Source: Erinaceus europaeus (taxonomy: Eukaryota > Chordata > Mammalia > Eulipotyphla > Erinaceidae). From it: 64,000 nucleotides of DNA. The stretch lies in NCBI RefSeq assembly GCF_950295315.1, contig NC_080177.1, positions 79,417,435 to 79,481,434 on the forward strand. The letters are read 5' to 3'. Under the pieces are notes generated by a model, which had not been told where the DNA came from, did no database searches, and was given only the letters and a program-made list of their open reading frames with translations. Within the stretch, counting starts at the first letter, position 1; each line of letters starts with the position of its first letter. Of the stretch, positions 42,381 through 53,700 are shown piece by piece. A program made the translations under genes and the position numbers.

Positions 42381-42583
42381 GGGTCTCTTTCTTTTCTTTG
42401 AAAGGACAGAGAGAAGTTGAGAGGGAAGAGGGAACAGAGAAAGAGAAGGAGAGACACCTGCTCCCCTGCTCCACCCCTGGAGCCACTTCCTCATCTGCAG
42501 CAGGAACAGGACTGGGGGCCTGAACCCCGGTCCTTGCACACGGCACCAGGTGCACTCAACAAGACACAGTGCCGCCCAACCCC
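42381..42583 (-). mobile_element. SINE-B
   Basis: Head on minus strand GGGGTTGGGCGGCACTGTG; body diverged (GAGCCACTTCCTCATCTGC). Confidence 0.8.
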
Positions 42584-43297
42584 AGCGCTCACGGCATCAG
42601 AATCTCAGGGGACTTCGTATGGAGACGTAATCCAGACCATAAATCACACAAAGGGGGAGCTCTTGGTCCATTTCAAAGAGAGGAAAGCTGACACTTGCCC
42701 AGAACGCTCTCCTTACAGCCCCGTGGCGCTCACTGCTGGCCACACATTCTGGAAAGTGCAGCGTTAGACAGTTCTGTTTCCCGATGCCATCGAATGTAAC
42801 CAGGTGGAGGAGAGAGCACCAACTCTAGCACCTCTCGTGAGGACCGTCACCTCACTTTGCGGGGCACGGCTGTACTGATTCTCCACTCAGCCTGAAGGGG
42901 CCCCGGGAGCACCAACCGACGTCAGCCTTCCCCACTCACTCTTTCTTCCTTCATCTTCAGTGCGAGTGGAGAGCCAGTTGGGACAAGATGGGAGCCAGAA
43001 AGAGATCTCCCTCTGTCTCCTGGGAGCTGGACTCAACGGTCACCCCATGGACTGAAGCTCCAAAGCTCCAAGCTCCCCAAGTCCAGAGTCCCTGCCAAGA
43101 CCACTAGGCTGCGCACCCTGCCCTTCAGGCTCCATTTTGAGTGTCCACACCGCCCTGGGGTTGGAGGACAGCATCTGCACAGTTACGGGCTTTTCCCAAG
43201 GGGGCCGGGATCCTCAGATTCACTCTCGTCTTTCACTGACTGATTGGTTCATTGATTTGTTCTCTTGCTTATTCAATAAAAATGTTGCTGATACCAA
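42584..43297. other. Repeat-poor interval
   Basis: About 700 bp without recognised repeats or gene. Confidence 0.45.
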
Positions 43298-43352
43298 CTA
43301 CTGTATTTTACTATCAACTGTAAACCATTAATCCTCCCAATAAAGAAAAAAT
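43298..43352 (+). mobile_element. Very short L1 3' tail
   Basis: ACTACTGTATTTTACTATCA ... CCTCCCAATAAAGAAAAAAT matches the last 55 or so bases of the L1 3' UTR seen at 53.4 and 56.0 kb. Confidence 0.78.
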
Positions 43353-43353
43353 A

Positions 43354-43590
43354 CTGGGGGCCAGGCAATGGCGCATCTGGTTAAATATACACGGTATAGT
43401 GCACAAGGACCCAGGTTCAAGCCCTAGGTCCCCACTTGCAGGGGGAATGCCTCCCAGGTGGTGAAGCAGGGCTGCAGGTGTCTCTCTGTCTCTTTCCCTC
43501 TCTACCTCTTCCTCCTCTCTCAATTTCTCTCTGTCTCTATCCAATAATAATAATAATAATAAAGATTTTTAAAAAGAGAAGAAAAAGATA
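43354..43590 (+). mobile_element. SINE-B
   Basis: GGGGCCAGGCAATGGCGCATC head, GGTTCAAGCCCTAGG, (AAT)n tail. Confidence 0.93.
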
Positions 43591-43613
43591 TTGGTTATAA
43601 AAATAAAAACGTT

Positions 43614-43918
43614 GGGAGTCGGGCAGTAGCACAGCGGTTAAGCGCACGTGGTGCAAAGCACAAGGACCGGCGTAAGGATCCTGGTTCGAGCTCCTGATTC
43701 CCCACCTGCAGGGGAGTCTCTTCACAGGCGGTGAAGCAGGTCTGCAGGTGTCTGTCTTTCTCTCCCCTTCTCTGTCTTCACTTCCTCTCTCCATTTCTCT
43801 CTGTCCTATCCAACAACAATGACGACAGCAATAACAAAAAGATGGCCTCCAGGAGCAGTGGATTCGTAGTGCCGGCACCAAGCCCTAGCGATAACCCTGG
43901 AGGCAAAAATAAATAAAT
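43614..43918 (+). mobile_element. SINE-C with A-type head
   Basis: GGGAGTCGGGCAGTAGCACAG head, GGTTCGAGCTCC B box, A-type body, then the 3' unit GGAGCAGTGGATTCGTAGTG. Clear proof that the 3' unit also occurs on SINE-A. Confidence 0.94.
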
Positions 43919-44305
43919 ATGGCCAATCCACCTTCTTCACCTCATCTTGGCTGGAACTTGAAGGAATCATGTGAGGTGAGATCAGCCAGAAGGAGAAGGA
44001 TGAAGATGCGATGATCTCACTCAGACAGAAGTTCAAAAGTTGAAAAAGAAGAACAGAAGGAAAAACTCCAAGCAGAACTTCGACTAGAGCTGGTGTATTG
44101 GTGTATTGCATCAAAGTAAAGGACTCTGTGGTGGTGGTCTGTGCTTTTTTTGGGGGGGGGCTGATGTCCAGGTCCTGGAACATGATGGCAGAGGAGGACC
44201 TAGGTGGGGAGTTAAAGTGTTATGTGCAAAACTGAGAAATGTAACACATGTGCCAACAACTGTTGAATGCAAGCCAGTAATTCCCCTAATAAAGAAAAAA
44301 CAAAT
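43919..44305 (+). mobile_element. L1 3' UTR, 5'-truncated
   Basis: GGAACTTGAAGGAATCATG, GATGATCTCACTCAGACAGA, ATCAAAGTAAAGGACTCTG and CCTAATAAAGAAAAAACAAA follow the order of the longer L1 at 52.2 kb. Includes a G9 run at 44152-44160. Confidence 0.9.
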
Positions 44306-45470
44306 ACTGCTGAATCCCCCCGAGGATCAGATCTCACTTTTGTAGGACTTGACACTTACTGAGGAGCCCCTGTAAGAAAATCACAGTGGTACATGAGATG
44401 GGTGTTTACTCAGAGTGAGGAAAGAAGGCAATATATTCTTGGGGCCTGGGACATCTGGCTACTTTATTCTGAGTCTCTTTGGACAACTGAGCTGCCATGT
44501 TTGTATAGAAATGCCAACCTTTTTGTTGTGTGTTCCTCTAGAATGTTCTGTGACTCACAGCCCATGCAGGGGCCATGCAGGGGAGGGTCCCGGGCTTGAG
44601 TTTCATGAACTGCCAAGAAGTCCCGCATACTTCGTGCAGGAATGAACAAACTCAGAAGCAGCCTGCTCTCTTGACACCTGCCATCAAACCCCATCAACTA
44701 ATCTCGCCAAAAATGTATAATTAAACGCTGATTAGTTCCACGGAGGAGAAGGAGCTTAGCGTGATCCCTGCAATTGTGTGACGAAGGGGGTGGCAGATTG
44801 CAGGCATCGAAGACTTACTCGGAAAAGGTGAGGAGCCTTGAGGCGGGAGACAGGGTGAGCAGAAGAGGGTTTTCAGAAGGACCCAGATGCCCGTTCACCC
44901 ATCTGGGTGTGTTTATGCGTGAGCCTACCTCTCTTAGGTCCTGATTCCACCTGCACCGCTGACCAGCTCTGAGAGGGCAGGGAGCCAGCCTGTGCCACAG
45001 GGCACTGTGCTCAGTGCCCAAGAAGGTCCCTCCTCCGCTAACACCCCAGGAACCCACAGCAGTTGCCCACCCCCCATCCTCACCCTCCCTTTTTTAAGCT
45101 TGGACTCCACTGCAAATTCCACCCCCAAGATACCTCCTGTGCCAGCTGCTTCCCTGTGGCATGCTGATACAGGGCACCTGGAAGGTGGCAGCTGGCACAC
45201 GGCACTTGAGAACAGATCCGTGGGGCTCTGTGATTCCCACCCCACAGATGCGGGTAGGCGGCCATGGCAGGGTCCTAAAAACTCAGCCCCTGGATAGGTG
45301 CACTGAGATGTGGCTTCAGGTGAGAAGGCCTGGGGCTGGGGTGGGAGGGACAAAGATGGGGAAGTCCATCCCAAGCACCTCTGGGCAAGGTTTAGTTTAG
45401 TTGGGAAGTGCCGGTCCTTCTTAATGAGGAAGGAAGGCTTTGCCTCAGCTCTTGTGCCTGGAGTACTGCA

Positions 45471-45473
<3 letters not shown>
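44306..45473. other. Repeat-poor interval (about 1.2 kb)
   Basis: Single-copy-looking. Several overlapping frames around 45 kb are not supported as genes. Confidence 0.45.

Positions 45474-45502
<29 letters not shown>
45474..45502. repeat. (CA)n microsatellite
   Basis: About 14 CA units. Confidence 0.95.
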
Positions 45503-45504
<2 letters not shown>

Positions 45505-45636
45505 TTGTGGAAAGGAGGCATGAAGAGAGGATCAAACAGCTCTGAGCCTTGCTCAGTCCTCTCTGGAGAGTGAAAATGCACTGCAGGCAGGCAGAGGGCA
45601 CTCCTGGATGGGCCCTGGCTGTTTCCCAGCCGAGTA

Positions 45637-45849
45637 CTTATTTATTTATTTTTAAATATTTTTGTTTATGTATCATTGGATAGAGACAGAGAGAAATTGA
45701 AAGGGGAGGGGGAGATAGAGAGGGAGAGAGTCAGAGAGACACCTGCAACCCTGCTTCATCACACGTGAAACTTCTCCCCTACGGGTGGGGACCAGGGGCT
45801 TGAACCTGGGTCCTTATGCACTGTAGTGTGTGCACTACCTCCTGACCCG
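45637..45849 (-). mobile_element. SINE-B
   Basis: Inverted copy; head partly deleted (ACGGGTCAGGAGGTAGTGC). Confidence 0.9.
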
Positions 45850-45954
45850 TGCTGTGCACTTATAGGATGGTGTCCTCAGGCTGCCACGGGTGGGGAGAGC
45901 AATAGGCAGCTGAGGACAAGGGGGAGTTAAAGGGCTTCCTCTTGTCAGACTTCT

Positions 45955-46010
45955 GCTTGCCAGGGGCCAGGTACTGTGTGTGCTTAACCAGTGAGCCACC
46001 ATGGCCCACC
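45955..46010 (-). mobile_element. SINE-B head fragment
   Basis: GTGTGTGCTTAACCAGTGAGCCACCATGG region is the inverted tRNA-like head only. Confidence 0.5.
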
Positions 46011-46895
46011 CTACCCCCCCTTTTTTTTCTAGAAAGACAATAGTGAGTTCCTCTCTGGCCTGAGTTCAAGGAAATAGCTCGGGGGTCACGAGGAGATGAC
46101 CCAGCCCTGAAGTTCTCTGCAAAGGCAGGCAGGTCTATCCAGGGTCCTTCTCGCGCCGAGCACAGGAGGAGCAAGGAAAATGGATGGAAGGGAGCTGAGT
46201 TCCGAGAGAAAGAACCCCACCTGGTGGGGCTGGGGGCAGGCTCCTCTGAGGACAGGTTTGTGTACCCACCAGATGGGACATGGTATGGGAGCAGAGACCC
46301 AAGCCCGGGTGGACCTGAACTCCCCCACTTCCCCTGCCAGCTCTGCCTCTCACTTCTCAGGTCTCCTCTCTCCTGAAGCACAATTTCCAGATGTTAGTTT
46401 CACCCCGTCTGCCCGCCCCCCCCACACACACACCAAAGGGTGGTTGCTGGTGCCAGCCCAGCTGGAAGGGGGATGCCAGGTGGCTGGTGACAATGCCGAC
46501 CTGCTCTTGCTCCAGGGCTGCTGGCGGGCGGCCTGGTAGAGGCTCCGCTTTGTGAACCCTCTGACTCAGCTCCCGCCTGCACCTTGGGGACCAGCGCACG
46601 GGAGGCTGGAAAAGGTCCCATTTGAGGTGGCGGCTCACGGCCAGTGCTTCTGCGCAGACATGCGTGTGCGTGTGCCCACATGCGGTACACACACACCCCG
46701 CGTAAAAAAATCAAAAAGAAAACAAGCAGTGCAACCCACGTGAGAACACGCTTCACAACTTGCGAGGGGCAGACAGCTGTGTGAGCACAGTCTCCCCTCT
46801 CTGCGTTCTAGACACACCGGACTCCGCTGGAGAAGAAGGAGGCAGACATAGGATATTTCCCAATGAAAGGGGCACAGAATTAAGCTTAAAACAGC
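46011..46895. other. Repeat-poor interval
   Basis: About 880 bp, GC-rich in the middle. No gene or repeat recognised. Confidence 0.45.
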
Positions 46896-46975
46896 CATGT
46901 GGCTCTGGGATGATTCTTTCACATTTCCAAGCTTTCCTTCTCTGTAAGACAGGGGTAACATTCGCTACCTGAAGA
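46896..46975 (+). mobile_element. MIR fragment
   Basis: CATGTGGCTCTGGGATGATTC and CCTTCTCTGTAAGACAGGGG follow the MIR core. Confidence 0.7.
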
Positions 46976-47109
46976 AACCTAGTTGTAGTTTCTGCTCCTC
47001 TCCTCCAGCGAGAAGGGCCAGGGCTCCTGGAGAAGTGGCTAATTCTAGCACCGGGGCAGGAAATGGACACAAGGAAATGGAGCACCTGCAAGTGTTAGAA
47101 GCAGGAAGT

Positions 47110-47240
47110 GGGCAGGGGAGACAGCATAATGGTGATGCAAAGAGACCCTCATGCCTGAGGCTTCTAGGTCCCAGGTTCAATCCCATGCACCACCATAAAC
47201 CAGAGTAGAGCACTGCTTTGGTAAAAATAAATAAATAAGT
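47110..47240 (+). mobile_element. SINE-D
   Basis: GGGGAGACAGCATAATGGTG, GTCCCAGGTTCAATCCC, CACCATAAACCAGAGTAG. Confidence 0.92.
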
Positions 47241-47436
47241 GCTGAAAAACAAAAGTCAAATCACCCATGCCAGAGCAACGGGAGTGGAGGAGGAGGAAAT
47301 GACTTCGGAGGGAACAGAGACGACTGAATTCCCAGTGGCCAAAACCAGCACAGCTTGAGTGATACAATCAGGCTGTAACAGAATACAATTAAAAGTACAC
47401 GGCAGATATCAATGAGTCTCAGGAATGATTAAATAG

Positions 47437-47651
47437 GGGCCAGGTGGTGGCGCACCTGGTTAAGCACACGCATTACAGACATTACAATGCGCAAAGGACC
47501 CAGGATCAAGCACCCGGCCCCCATCTGCGGGGGGAAGGGAGAGCTTCACGAGTGAAGAAGGGCTGCAGGTGTCTCTCTGTCTCCCTATCTCCCCCTCCCC
47601 TCTCAATTTCTCTCTGTCTCTATCCAACAATAAATAAAGATTTTAAAAAGC
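47437..47651 (+). mobile_element. SINE-B
   Basis: GGCCAGGTGGTGGCGCACC head. The ATTACAGACATTACAATGCG segment has an internal duplication. ATTAAATAG/ATTAAACAG at 47428 and 47652 are the likely TSD. Confidence 0.93.
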
Positions 47652-47660
47652 ATTAAACAG

Positions 47661-47990
47661 ATATGTGGGACAGCTCTTCCATGCAGAAGAATTCTACATA
47701 TTTGACGTAGATGTCCCGCCATCAATGAGGTGTGACTTGTATATGGTGATTCCCTCCCAGAGGACAGTGACGATGTGGGGAACATGAGCTCTGTCAGACC
47801 TTCCTGTCTCAGACCACCAGGCTTTCTTGCCTGGGAAAGCAGGTGCCTGAGGTGCCAGGCAGCAAGCATGTGGCTCTGGGCTGTACCTACTGCTGCATCT
47901 CTCTCTCTCTCTCTCTTTCTCTCAACCTTGGGAAGTAGCTGCTGGCTCCCTGCCACTTTTGTTCACCCCACATACAAACAGGGGTGAGAG
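47661..47990. other. Spacer
   Basis: Includes a (CT)n run at about 47900-47925. Nothing else recognised. Confidence 0.45.
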
Positions 47991-48248
47991 GGGGCTGGGT
48001 GGTGACACGCCCGGTTAAGCACACATAGTACTATGTGCAAGGACCTGAGCAAAGATCTGGGTTCGAGCCCCTGCTCTCCACCTGGAGAAGGGATGCTTGA
48101 TGAAGCAGATCTGCTGACATCTCTCCTTCACTCTCCCTCTCTAAATGTCTCTGTCTTATCTAATAAAATAGGAAAAATGGTTGCCAGGAGCAGTGGATTG
48201 GTGATGTAAGCGCTACACCACCAGAGGGAACCCTGAAGGGGAAAGAAG
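47991..48248 (+). mobile_element. SINE-C, diverged
   Basis: GGGGCTGGGTGGTGACACGCC head, GGTTCGAGCCCCTGCTCTCC, then GGAGCAGTGGATTGGTGATG 3' unit. Confidence 0.88.
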
Positions 48249-48850
48249 TAGGGCTGAGAGAGGCCCTGGGGACTTTGGGGGGTTAGACTCTAGAGGACTC
48301 TGGAGGACTTGGCAGACCTTAGAGGGATGCTGCTGCCGTCAAGCTGCAGAGACAGTGACCCCGGGAGCCGCCTGGGAGAGCAGACGCGAAGGGGAGCCGA
48401 GCCGGCCGGGCCGGGCCGAGCAGAACCAAATAGAGCTGAGCAGAGCTTCACACACACAGGGATGTCTCCCTGCCAGAATGAAGTTGTCCCTCTGCCTTGC
48501 CGTCTGTGCCTCCCCGTGCCCCCTGCCCAGCTCCCGCTGCCCCTGAGCTCCTGCCCTGGGAATGGACCGTGTCCCCTGCATGGCAGCAAGGGAGGGGGAG
48601 AGAAGAGCTTTGCAGCGAAGCTCCTGACACCACCCTGCCGGCCAGGCCTCAGCCAGATGGCCACTGTCTGCGCCAGCAGTTCCGTTATGTCCCCTTGAGG
48701 TGCTGCGTAGTGGATGGATACACTTCCCCACCTCTGGGACCTTCCTCCCCAGAGCACAGTCACCTCATCTAGTCACTAGAAAGACATCAAATCACAGTCA
48801 CGGGACGGTTGGCAAAATACCTAGGTGGCATTCCTGAAAACTACCCAGTT
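48249..48850. other. Repeat-free, CpG-containing interval
   Basis: About 600 bp. CpGs cluster at about 48340-48420 (GAGCCGGCCGGGCCGGGCCG). No coding frame is supportable. Confidence 0.45.
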
Positions 48851-49064
48851 CTGGGGGCAGGCAACGGCTTACCCGGTTAAGTTCACACATTACCATGCAC
48901 AAGGATGCAGGTTCGAGCCCCCAGTCCCCATCCGCAGGGAGAAAGCTTCACAAGTGGTGAATCCCTGCTGCAGGTCTCTTTCTCTCTCTCTCTCTCTCTC
49001 TTTCTTTCTTCCAATTCTCACTTTCCTCTCAATTTCTGTCTCTATCCAAAATAAATAAATAAAG
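48851..49064 (+). mobile_element. SINE-B
   Basis: GGGGGCAGGCAACGGCTTACC head, GGTTCGAGCCCCCAG B box, (TC)n tract and AAATAAATAAATAAAG tail. Confidence 0.92.
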
Positions 49065-49165
49065 ACTGTCCCATTCTTTCAAGAACAAGGAAAAGTTTGG
49101 GGAACTTTCACAGTCAACAGAAACCTAACTGTAACATGCTACCCTGGGACAGAGAAAAGACATGA

Positions 49166-49378
49166 GCTGGGGCCTGCTGGTGGCGCACCTGGTAGAGCGC
49201 ACGTTACAGTGCACAAGGACCCAGGTTCAAGCCCCTGGTCCCCACCTGCAAGGGGAAAGCTTTGCGAGTGGTGAAGCAGTGTTGCAGGTATCTCCTCTGT
49301 CTCTCTCCCTCTCTATCTCTCCTCCTCTCAATTTGTCTCTATCCAATAAATAAGTAAATATAGTTTTGAAAAAAAAAA
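49166..49378 (+). mobile_element. SINE-B
   Basis: GGGGCCTGCTGGTGGCGCACC head, GGTTCAAGCCCCTGG, GGAAAGCTTTGCGAGTGG. Confidence 0.93.
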
Positions 49379-49652
49379 AGACAAAGGACATGGGAGCTCT
49401 TTAAGTTGTCTTTGCCATTTTCCCAGGAATCTAAAAAACGGCTCTACAATCTCAAAGTGCATTGCAAAAGTGCTCTCTTATCTGTCAGGGTGTGAAGCAA
49501 AGCAAGGAAGTGCTGAGCACGGTGCTGGGCAGATGGTAAGAGAACACACAGCAGCACAGTTACTATCAGGCACCAGAGAGGATGGAGACCAGATGAAAAG
49601 ATGCCAGGAGGGTGTCTGCACAGAGGAACAGGACTCTTCTTCCTAGCACTTT

Positions 49653-49926
49653 TTAAAAAAATATTTATTTATTTATTCCTTTTTGTTGCCCCTTGTTGTC
49701 GTTATTGTTGTAGTTATTGATGTCGTTGTTGGATAGGACAGAGAGACATGGAGAGAAGAGGGGAAGACAGAGGGGAAGAGAAAGAGAGACACCTGCAGAC
49801 CTGCTTCACCACCTGTGAAGCGACTCCCCTGCAGGTGGGGAGCCGGGGGCTGGAACCAGGATCTTTATGCCGTCCTTGTGCTTTGCGCCACATGCGCTTA
49901 ACCTGCTGAGCTACTGCCCAACTCCC
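49653..49926 (-). mobile_element. SINE-A
   Basis: TCTTCCTAGCACTTT (49638-49652) and TCTTCCTAGCAATTT (49927-49941) are the TSD. Confidence 0.95.
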
Positions 49927-50194
49927 TCTTCCTAGCAATTTATCAACATCTTGGGGAGCTGCTGACCTTCTCAAGAGGACTGGACCGGCTCAGCTCAGCG
50001 AAGCCCCCGCAGGGCATCTCTGTCAAATCCTGGGCTCAGTGGCTGCTCGGCATAGGAGGCTCACGCAGCACAAAGCACACAGTTGTATAGGGTCAAAGTG
50101 CTAATGTCCCCAGGAAAAGGAGGGGCTTCCCTAGAGCTTTCAGACCAGCATTCCAGCTCTTATTAAAGACAGACACTGGCCAGGGGCTCTGGGT

Positions 50195-50502
50195 CTTGTT
50201 TTTTGTTTTTGTTTTTTTGTTTTGCCTTCAGTATTATTGCTGGGGCTTGGTGCCGGTACTATGAATCCACTGCTCCAGACAGCCATTTTCCCCCCATTTT
50301 ATTGGCTAGGACAGAGAAAGGAGAGAGGAGGGGAAAATCGGGAGAGAGAGAGAGAGACAGAGACACCTGCAGACCTGCTTCACTGCTTGTGAAATGTTCC
50401 ACCTGCAAGGGGGGGAGCCGGGGCCTCAAACCCAGATCCTTGCATGGGTCCTTGTGCTTAGTACTAGGTGAGCTTAACCAAGTGTGCCACCGCCCTCCCC
50501 CA
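50195..50502 (-). mobile_element. SINE-C
   Basis: T-rich left end, inverted 3' unit (TCAGTATTATTGCTGGGGC), inverted body. TCTGGGTCT flanks at about 50186-50194 and 50503-50511. Confidence 0.9.
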
Positions 50503-50511
50503 TCTGGGTCT

Positions 50512-51293
50512 CTTACTCTAACGTGATCTCTTGTACCAGTGAACCAGACGATTCACCACCCCAGCCACCATACCATTCTTGTGTTTGTCAGCCACCATCC
50601 ATACCAACCAGGTTACTTGTGGGTTCAGACCTCTGGTGCTAGGCACAGCTCCTGCCCCAAAGAGGCCCTGTCACTCACACACAGACTGGAAAGAACTCTT
50701 GTGAAGCTTCCAGCACTTAGCTGGCAACAGAGAAACCAAGTCATGAAGAAACAAACCCAGAGGCAAGATGTCTAGACCTTACTGGGTTATTTTGCTTACT
50801 TGGTGTCCCAAAAGCTAGAAACCCAACCCTTCAGAAGGTGGAGGAAGGAGGTGACAGTTATTAGCCTCCAAGGATTTGGACTCACCTTGAGAAGAAGCAG
50901 CAGACTTGAGGGGCTTCTCAGGGGTTACAGGTGGGAACGGAGACCCCTTAGACTACCCCAGGCCCCCCCTCTGGCCACTCCCCATCCCACTGCCTGCAGA
51001 CTGGCTGTCTCATCTTTGCCATTTGTCCAGCCCCAGACACCTCACCCCACCGCACTAGCAGAGAGGAGAAAGACCCCACTCCCCCGCTGCCTCCAGTCCA
51101 GCTCCAGTTCCAGCAAAGCCCGGGGAAGCGTGGTCAGCCCACCTGGCCAGCATGCTCGCCTCTGATTGGGCGAGGTGGCGACCAGGCCACGGAAAGGTCA
51201 CCAGGCACAGGTGTTTCCACTTGACTCACAGGCCGGCCTCTCCGCAGTCCCGAGACGGAAACCCGCCCCCTCCCAGCAGAGAGCTTGATGGTA
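50512..51293. other. Repeat-poor interval
   Basis: About 780 bp, C-rich in its right half. Frames overlapping it have no recognised domain. Confidence 0.45.
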
Positions 51294-51308
51294 AAAAGTT
51301 TCTTAATT

Positions 51309-51577
51309 GAGGGGGCCGGGCAGTGGCGCACCTGGCTACAGGCACCTAGAAGTCTGCGCAAGGACCCAGGTTCCAGCCCTCGCTCCCCATCTGCGGGGGG
51401 TGAGGGGTGAGGGGGCGGTGGTGAAGCAGGTCTGCAGGTGTCTATCCAGCATCCTCTCCTCTCTGTTACTTTCTGTCCTATCGCATAAAATGGAGGGGGG
51501 GGGGAGAAGGCCACCATGAGCAGTAAATTCGTAGTGCCAGCAGTGAGCCCCAGTAATAAACTTAGTGGTTAAAAAAC
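51309..51577 (+). mobile_element. SINE-C
   Basis: AAAAGTTTCTTAATT (51294-51308) and AAAAGTTTCTTGATT (51578-51592) are the TSD. Head GGGGGCCGGGCAGTGGCGC. Confidence 0.94.
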
Positions 51578-51593
51578 AAAAGTTTCTTGATTC

Positions 51594-51925
51594 TGAAGCC
51601 GGGCGGTGGTGCACTTGGTGGAATGCGCAAAGGACTCAAGTTCAAGAGCCCCATTCCCACTTGCAGGGGAGAAGCTTTTTGAAAGATGAAGTAGTGCTTC
51701 AGATTTCTTCCCCTATCTCCCCCTCTATTCTCAATTTCTCTTTGTCCTATCCAACAACAACAACAATGTCAGACGACAAGAAAAATAACAATAACAGCAA
51801 CAACAACAATAGGAAAAAGATGGCTGCCAGGAGCAATGGATTTGTAGTGCTGGTACTGAGCCCCAACTATAACCCTGGAGGCAAAGAGAGAGTGAGAGAG
51901 AGAGAGAGAGAGGGAGAGAGGGAGA
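51594..51925 (+). mobile_element. SINE-C with (GA)n tail
   Basis: GCCGGGCGGTGGTGCACTTGG head, CAA-rich linker, GGAGCAATGGATTTGTAGTG 3' unit, (GA)n at about 51885-51925. Confidence 0.9.
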
Positions 51926-52206
51926 AAAGGAAAGTCTTTTGGAAGTAGGAATAGGAATAGGTGTGATTTACAAAGGAAGAGAAAGCAGGACCATGGAAGG
52001 GGGGTTGATATGTACAAATAAACACAGATAGTGATAACAAATAATAGTCAACCCATATCTGTGCCCTTTAGAGAACTATTGCAGTTTCTTTCTTTCAAAC
52101 TTTATTTTGTTTGATAGGACAGAGACAAATTTAGAGGGAAGGGGGGTAGAGGGAGAGAGACAGAGAGACACTCACAGCATTGCTTCATTGCTTATAAAGC
52201 TTTCCC

Positions 52207-53161
52207 GCAGAGTCTCTTCAACAAATTGGAAAAAATGGGTTGAAACATACAGAAGAATGAAACTGAACCACTATATTTCACCAAATACAAAAGTAAATTC
52301 CAAGTGGATCAAGGACTTGGATGTTAGAGGAAAATATTGGCAGAACTCTTTTCTGCATACATTTGAAAGACATCTTCAATGAAACGAATCCAATTAAAAA
52401 AGAAGACTAAGGCAAATATAAACCTATGGGACTACATCAAATTAAAAAGCTTCTGCACATCAAAGGAAACCACTACCCAAACAAAGAGACCCCTCACAGA
52501 ATGAGAGGAGATCTTTACGTGCCATACATCGGACAAGAAGCTAATAACCAAAATATATAAAGAGCTTGCCAAACTCAACAACAAGACAACAAATAACCCC
52601 ATCCAAAAATGGGGAGAGGACATGGACAGAGTATTCACCACAGAAGAGATCTAAAAGGCCGAGAAACACATGAAAAAATGCTCCAAGTCTCTGATTGTCA
52701 GAGGAATGCAAATAAAGACAACAATGAGATACCACTTCACTCCTGTGAGAATGTCATACATCAGAAAAGGTAACAGCAGCAAATGCTGGAGAGGGTGTGG
52801 GGTCAAAGGAACCCTCCTGCACTGCTGGTGGGAATGTCAATTGGTCCAACCTCTGTGGAGAACAGTCTGGAGAACTCTCAGAAGGCTAGAAATGGACCTA
52901 CCCTATGATCCTGCAATTCCTCTCCTGGGGATATATCCTAAGGAACCCAACACACCCATCCCGAAAAATCTGTGTACACATATGTTCTTAGAAGCACAAT
53001 TTGTAATAGCCAAAACCTGGAAGCAACCCAGGTGTCCAACAACAGAGGAGTGGCTGAGCAAGTTGTGGTATATATACACAGTGGAATACTACTCAGCTAT
53101 TAAAAATGGTGACATCACCGTTTTCAGCCATTCTTGTATGGACCTGAAAAATTCATGTTAA
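52207..53161 (+). pseudogene. L1 ORF2 C-terminal remnant
   Basis: ORF2 encodes the L1 endonuclease and reverse transcriptase; only the region after the catalytic domains is left. An early frame gives INSKWIKDL-like sequence (seen as VNSKWIKDLDVRG), shifts near 52340-52400, meets a stop near 52650, and is open from 52670 to 53161 (163 codons). The open part keeps the C-X3-C-X7-H-X4-C cysteine motif (CWRGCG ... HCWWEC) and [11 protein letters not shown]. It cannot act as an enzyme. Confidence 0.95.
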
Positions 53162-53464
53162 GTGAAATAAGTCAGAAACAGAAGGATGAGTATGGGATGA
53201 TCTCACTCTCAGGCAGAAGTTGAAAAACAGGATCAGAAAAGAAAACACAAGTAGAACCTGAACTGGAATTGGCATATCGCACCAAAGTAAAAGACTCTGG
53301 GGTGGGTGGGTGGGTGGGGAGAATACAGATCCAAGAAGGATGACAGAGGACCTAGTGGGGGTTGTATTGTTATATGGAAAACTGAGAAATGTTCTGCATG
53401 TACAAACTATTGTATTTACTGTTGAATGTAAAATATTAATTCCCCAATAAAGAAATTTAAAAAA
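52207..53464 (+). mobile_element. L1, 5'-truncated, inside SINE-B
   Basis: About 1.26 kb: late ORF2, then a 3' UTR of about 300 bp ending CCCCAATAAAGAAATTTAAA and an A tail. AAAGCTTTCCC is duplicated at 52196-52206 and 53465-53475. This is the longest L1 copy in the window and gives the 3' UTR order for the others. Confidence 0.97.
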
Positions 53465-53700
53465 AAAGCTTTCCCCCTGCAGGTGGGGGCTGGAGGCTTG
53501 AACCCAGGTCCTTGTGTACTGTAACACATACACTTAACCAGGTGCACCACCTCCTGATCCCTGAATGACTGCAGTTTCCAATGGAAGGAATGGGGACACA
53601 GAATTCTGGTGGTAGGGATAGTGTGGAATTATACCCCTGTTATCTCATAATTTTGTAAATCAATATTAAGTCACTAATGACATCTAAAAAAATAAAGAGC

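Larger units (their letters stand above)
52089..53571 (-). mobile_element. SINE-B inside X, split by L1
   Basis: Tail and body at 52089-52206, remainder at 53465-53571. TGCAGTTTC flanks the whole at 52080-52088 and 53580-53588. Confidence 0.9.
51945..53700 (+). mobile_element. Outer element X of a three-level nest
   Basis: Left part (GTGTGATTTACAAAGGAAGA ... GAGAACTATTGCAGTTTC) to 52088; right part from 53580 (GCAGTTTCCAATGGAAGG ... GAATTCTGGTGGTAGGGATA ... TATTAAGTCACTAATGACAT). It is the long subtype. Confidence 0.88.

Noticed and set aside
41907..42539. 210-codon minus-strand frame
   Set aside because: Translates two SINEs and a CTTT array.
44934..45581. 215-codon minus-strand frame
   Set aside because: Runs through a CA microsatellite (VCVCVCVC) and has no recognised domain; frames on the other strand are equally open.
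52670..53161. 163-codon frame resembling a real protein
   Set aside because: It is real coding sequence by origin (L1 ORF2 C-terminus), but lies in a 5'-truncated, frame-disrupted L1. Kept as a pseudogene, not a gene.
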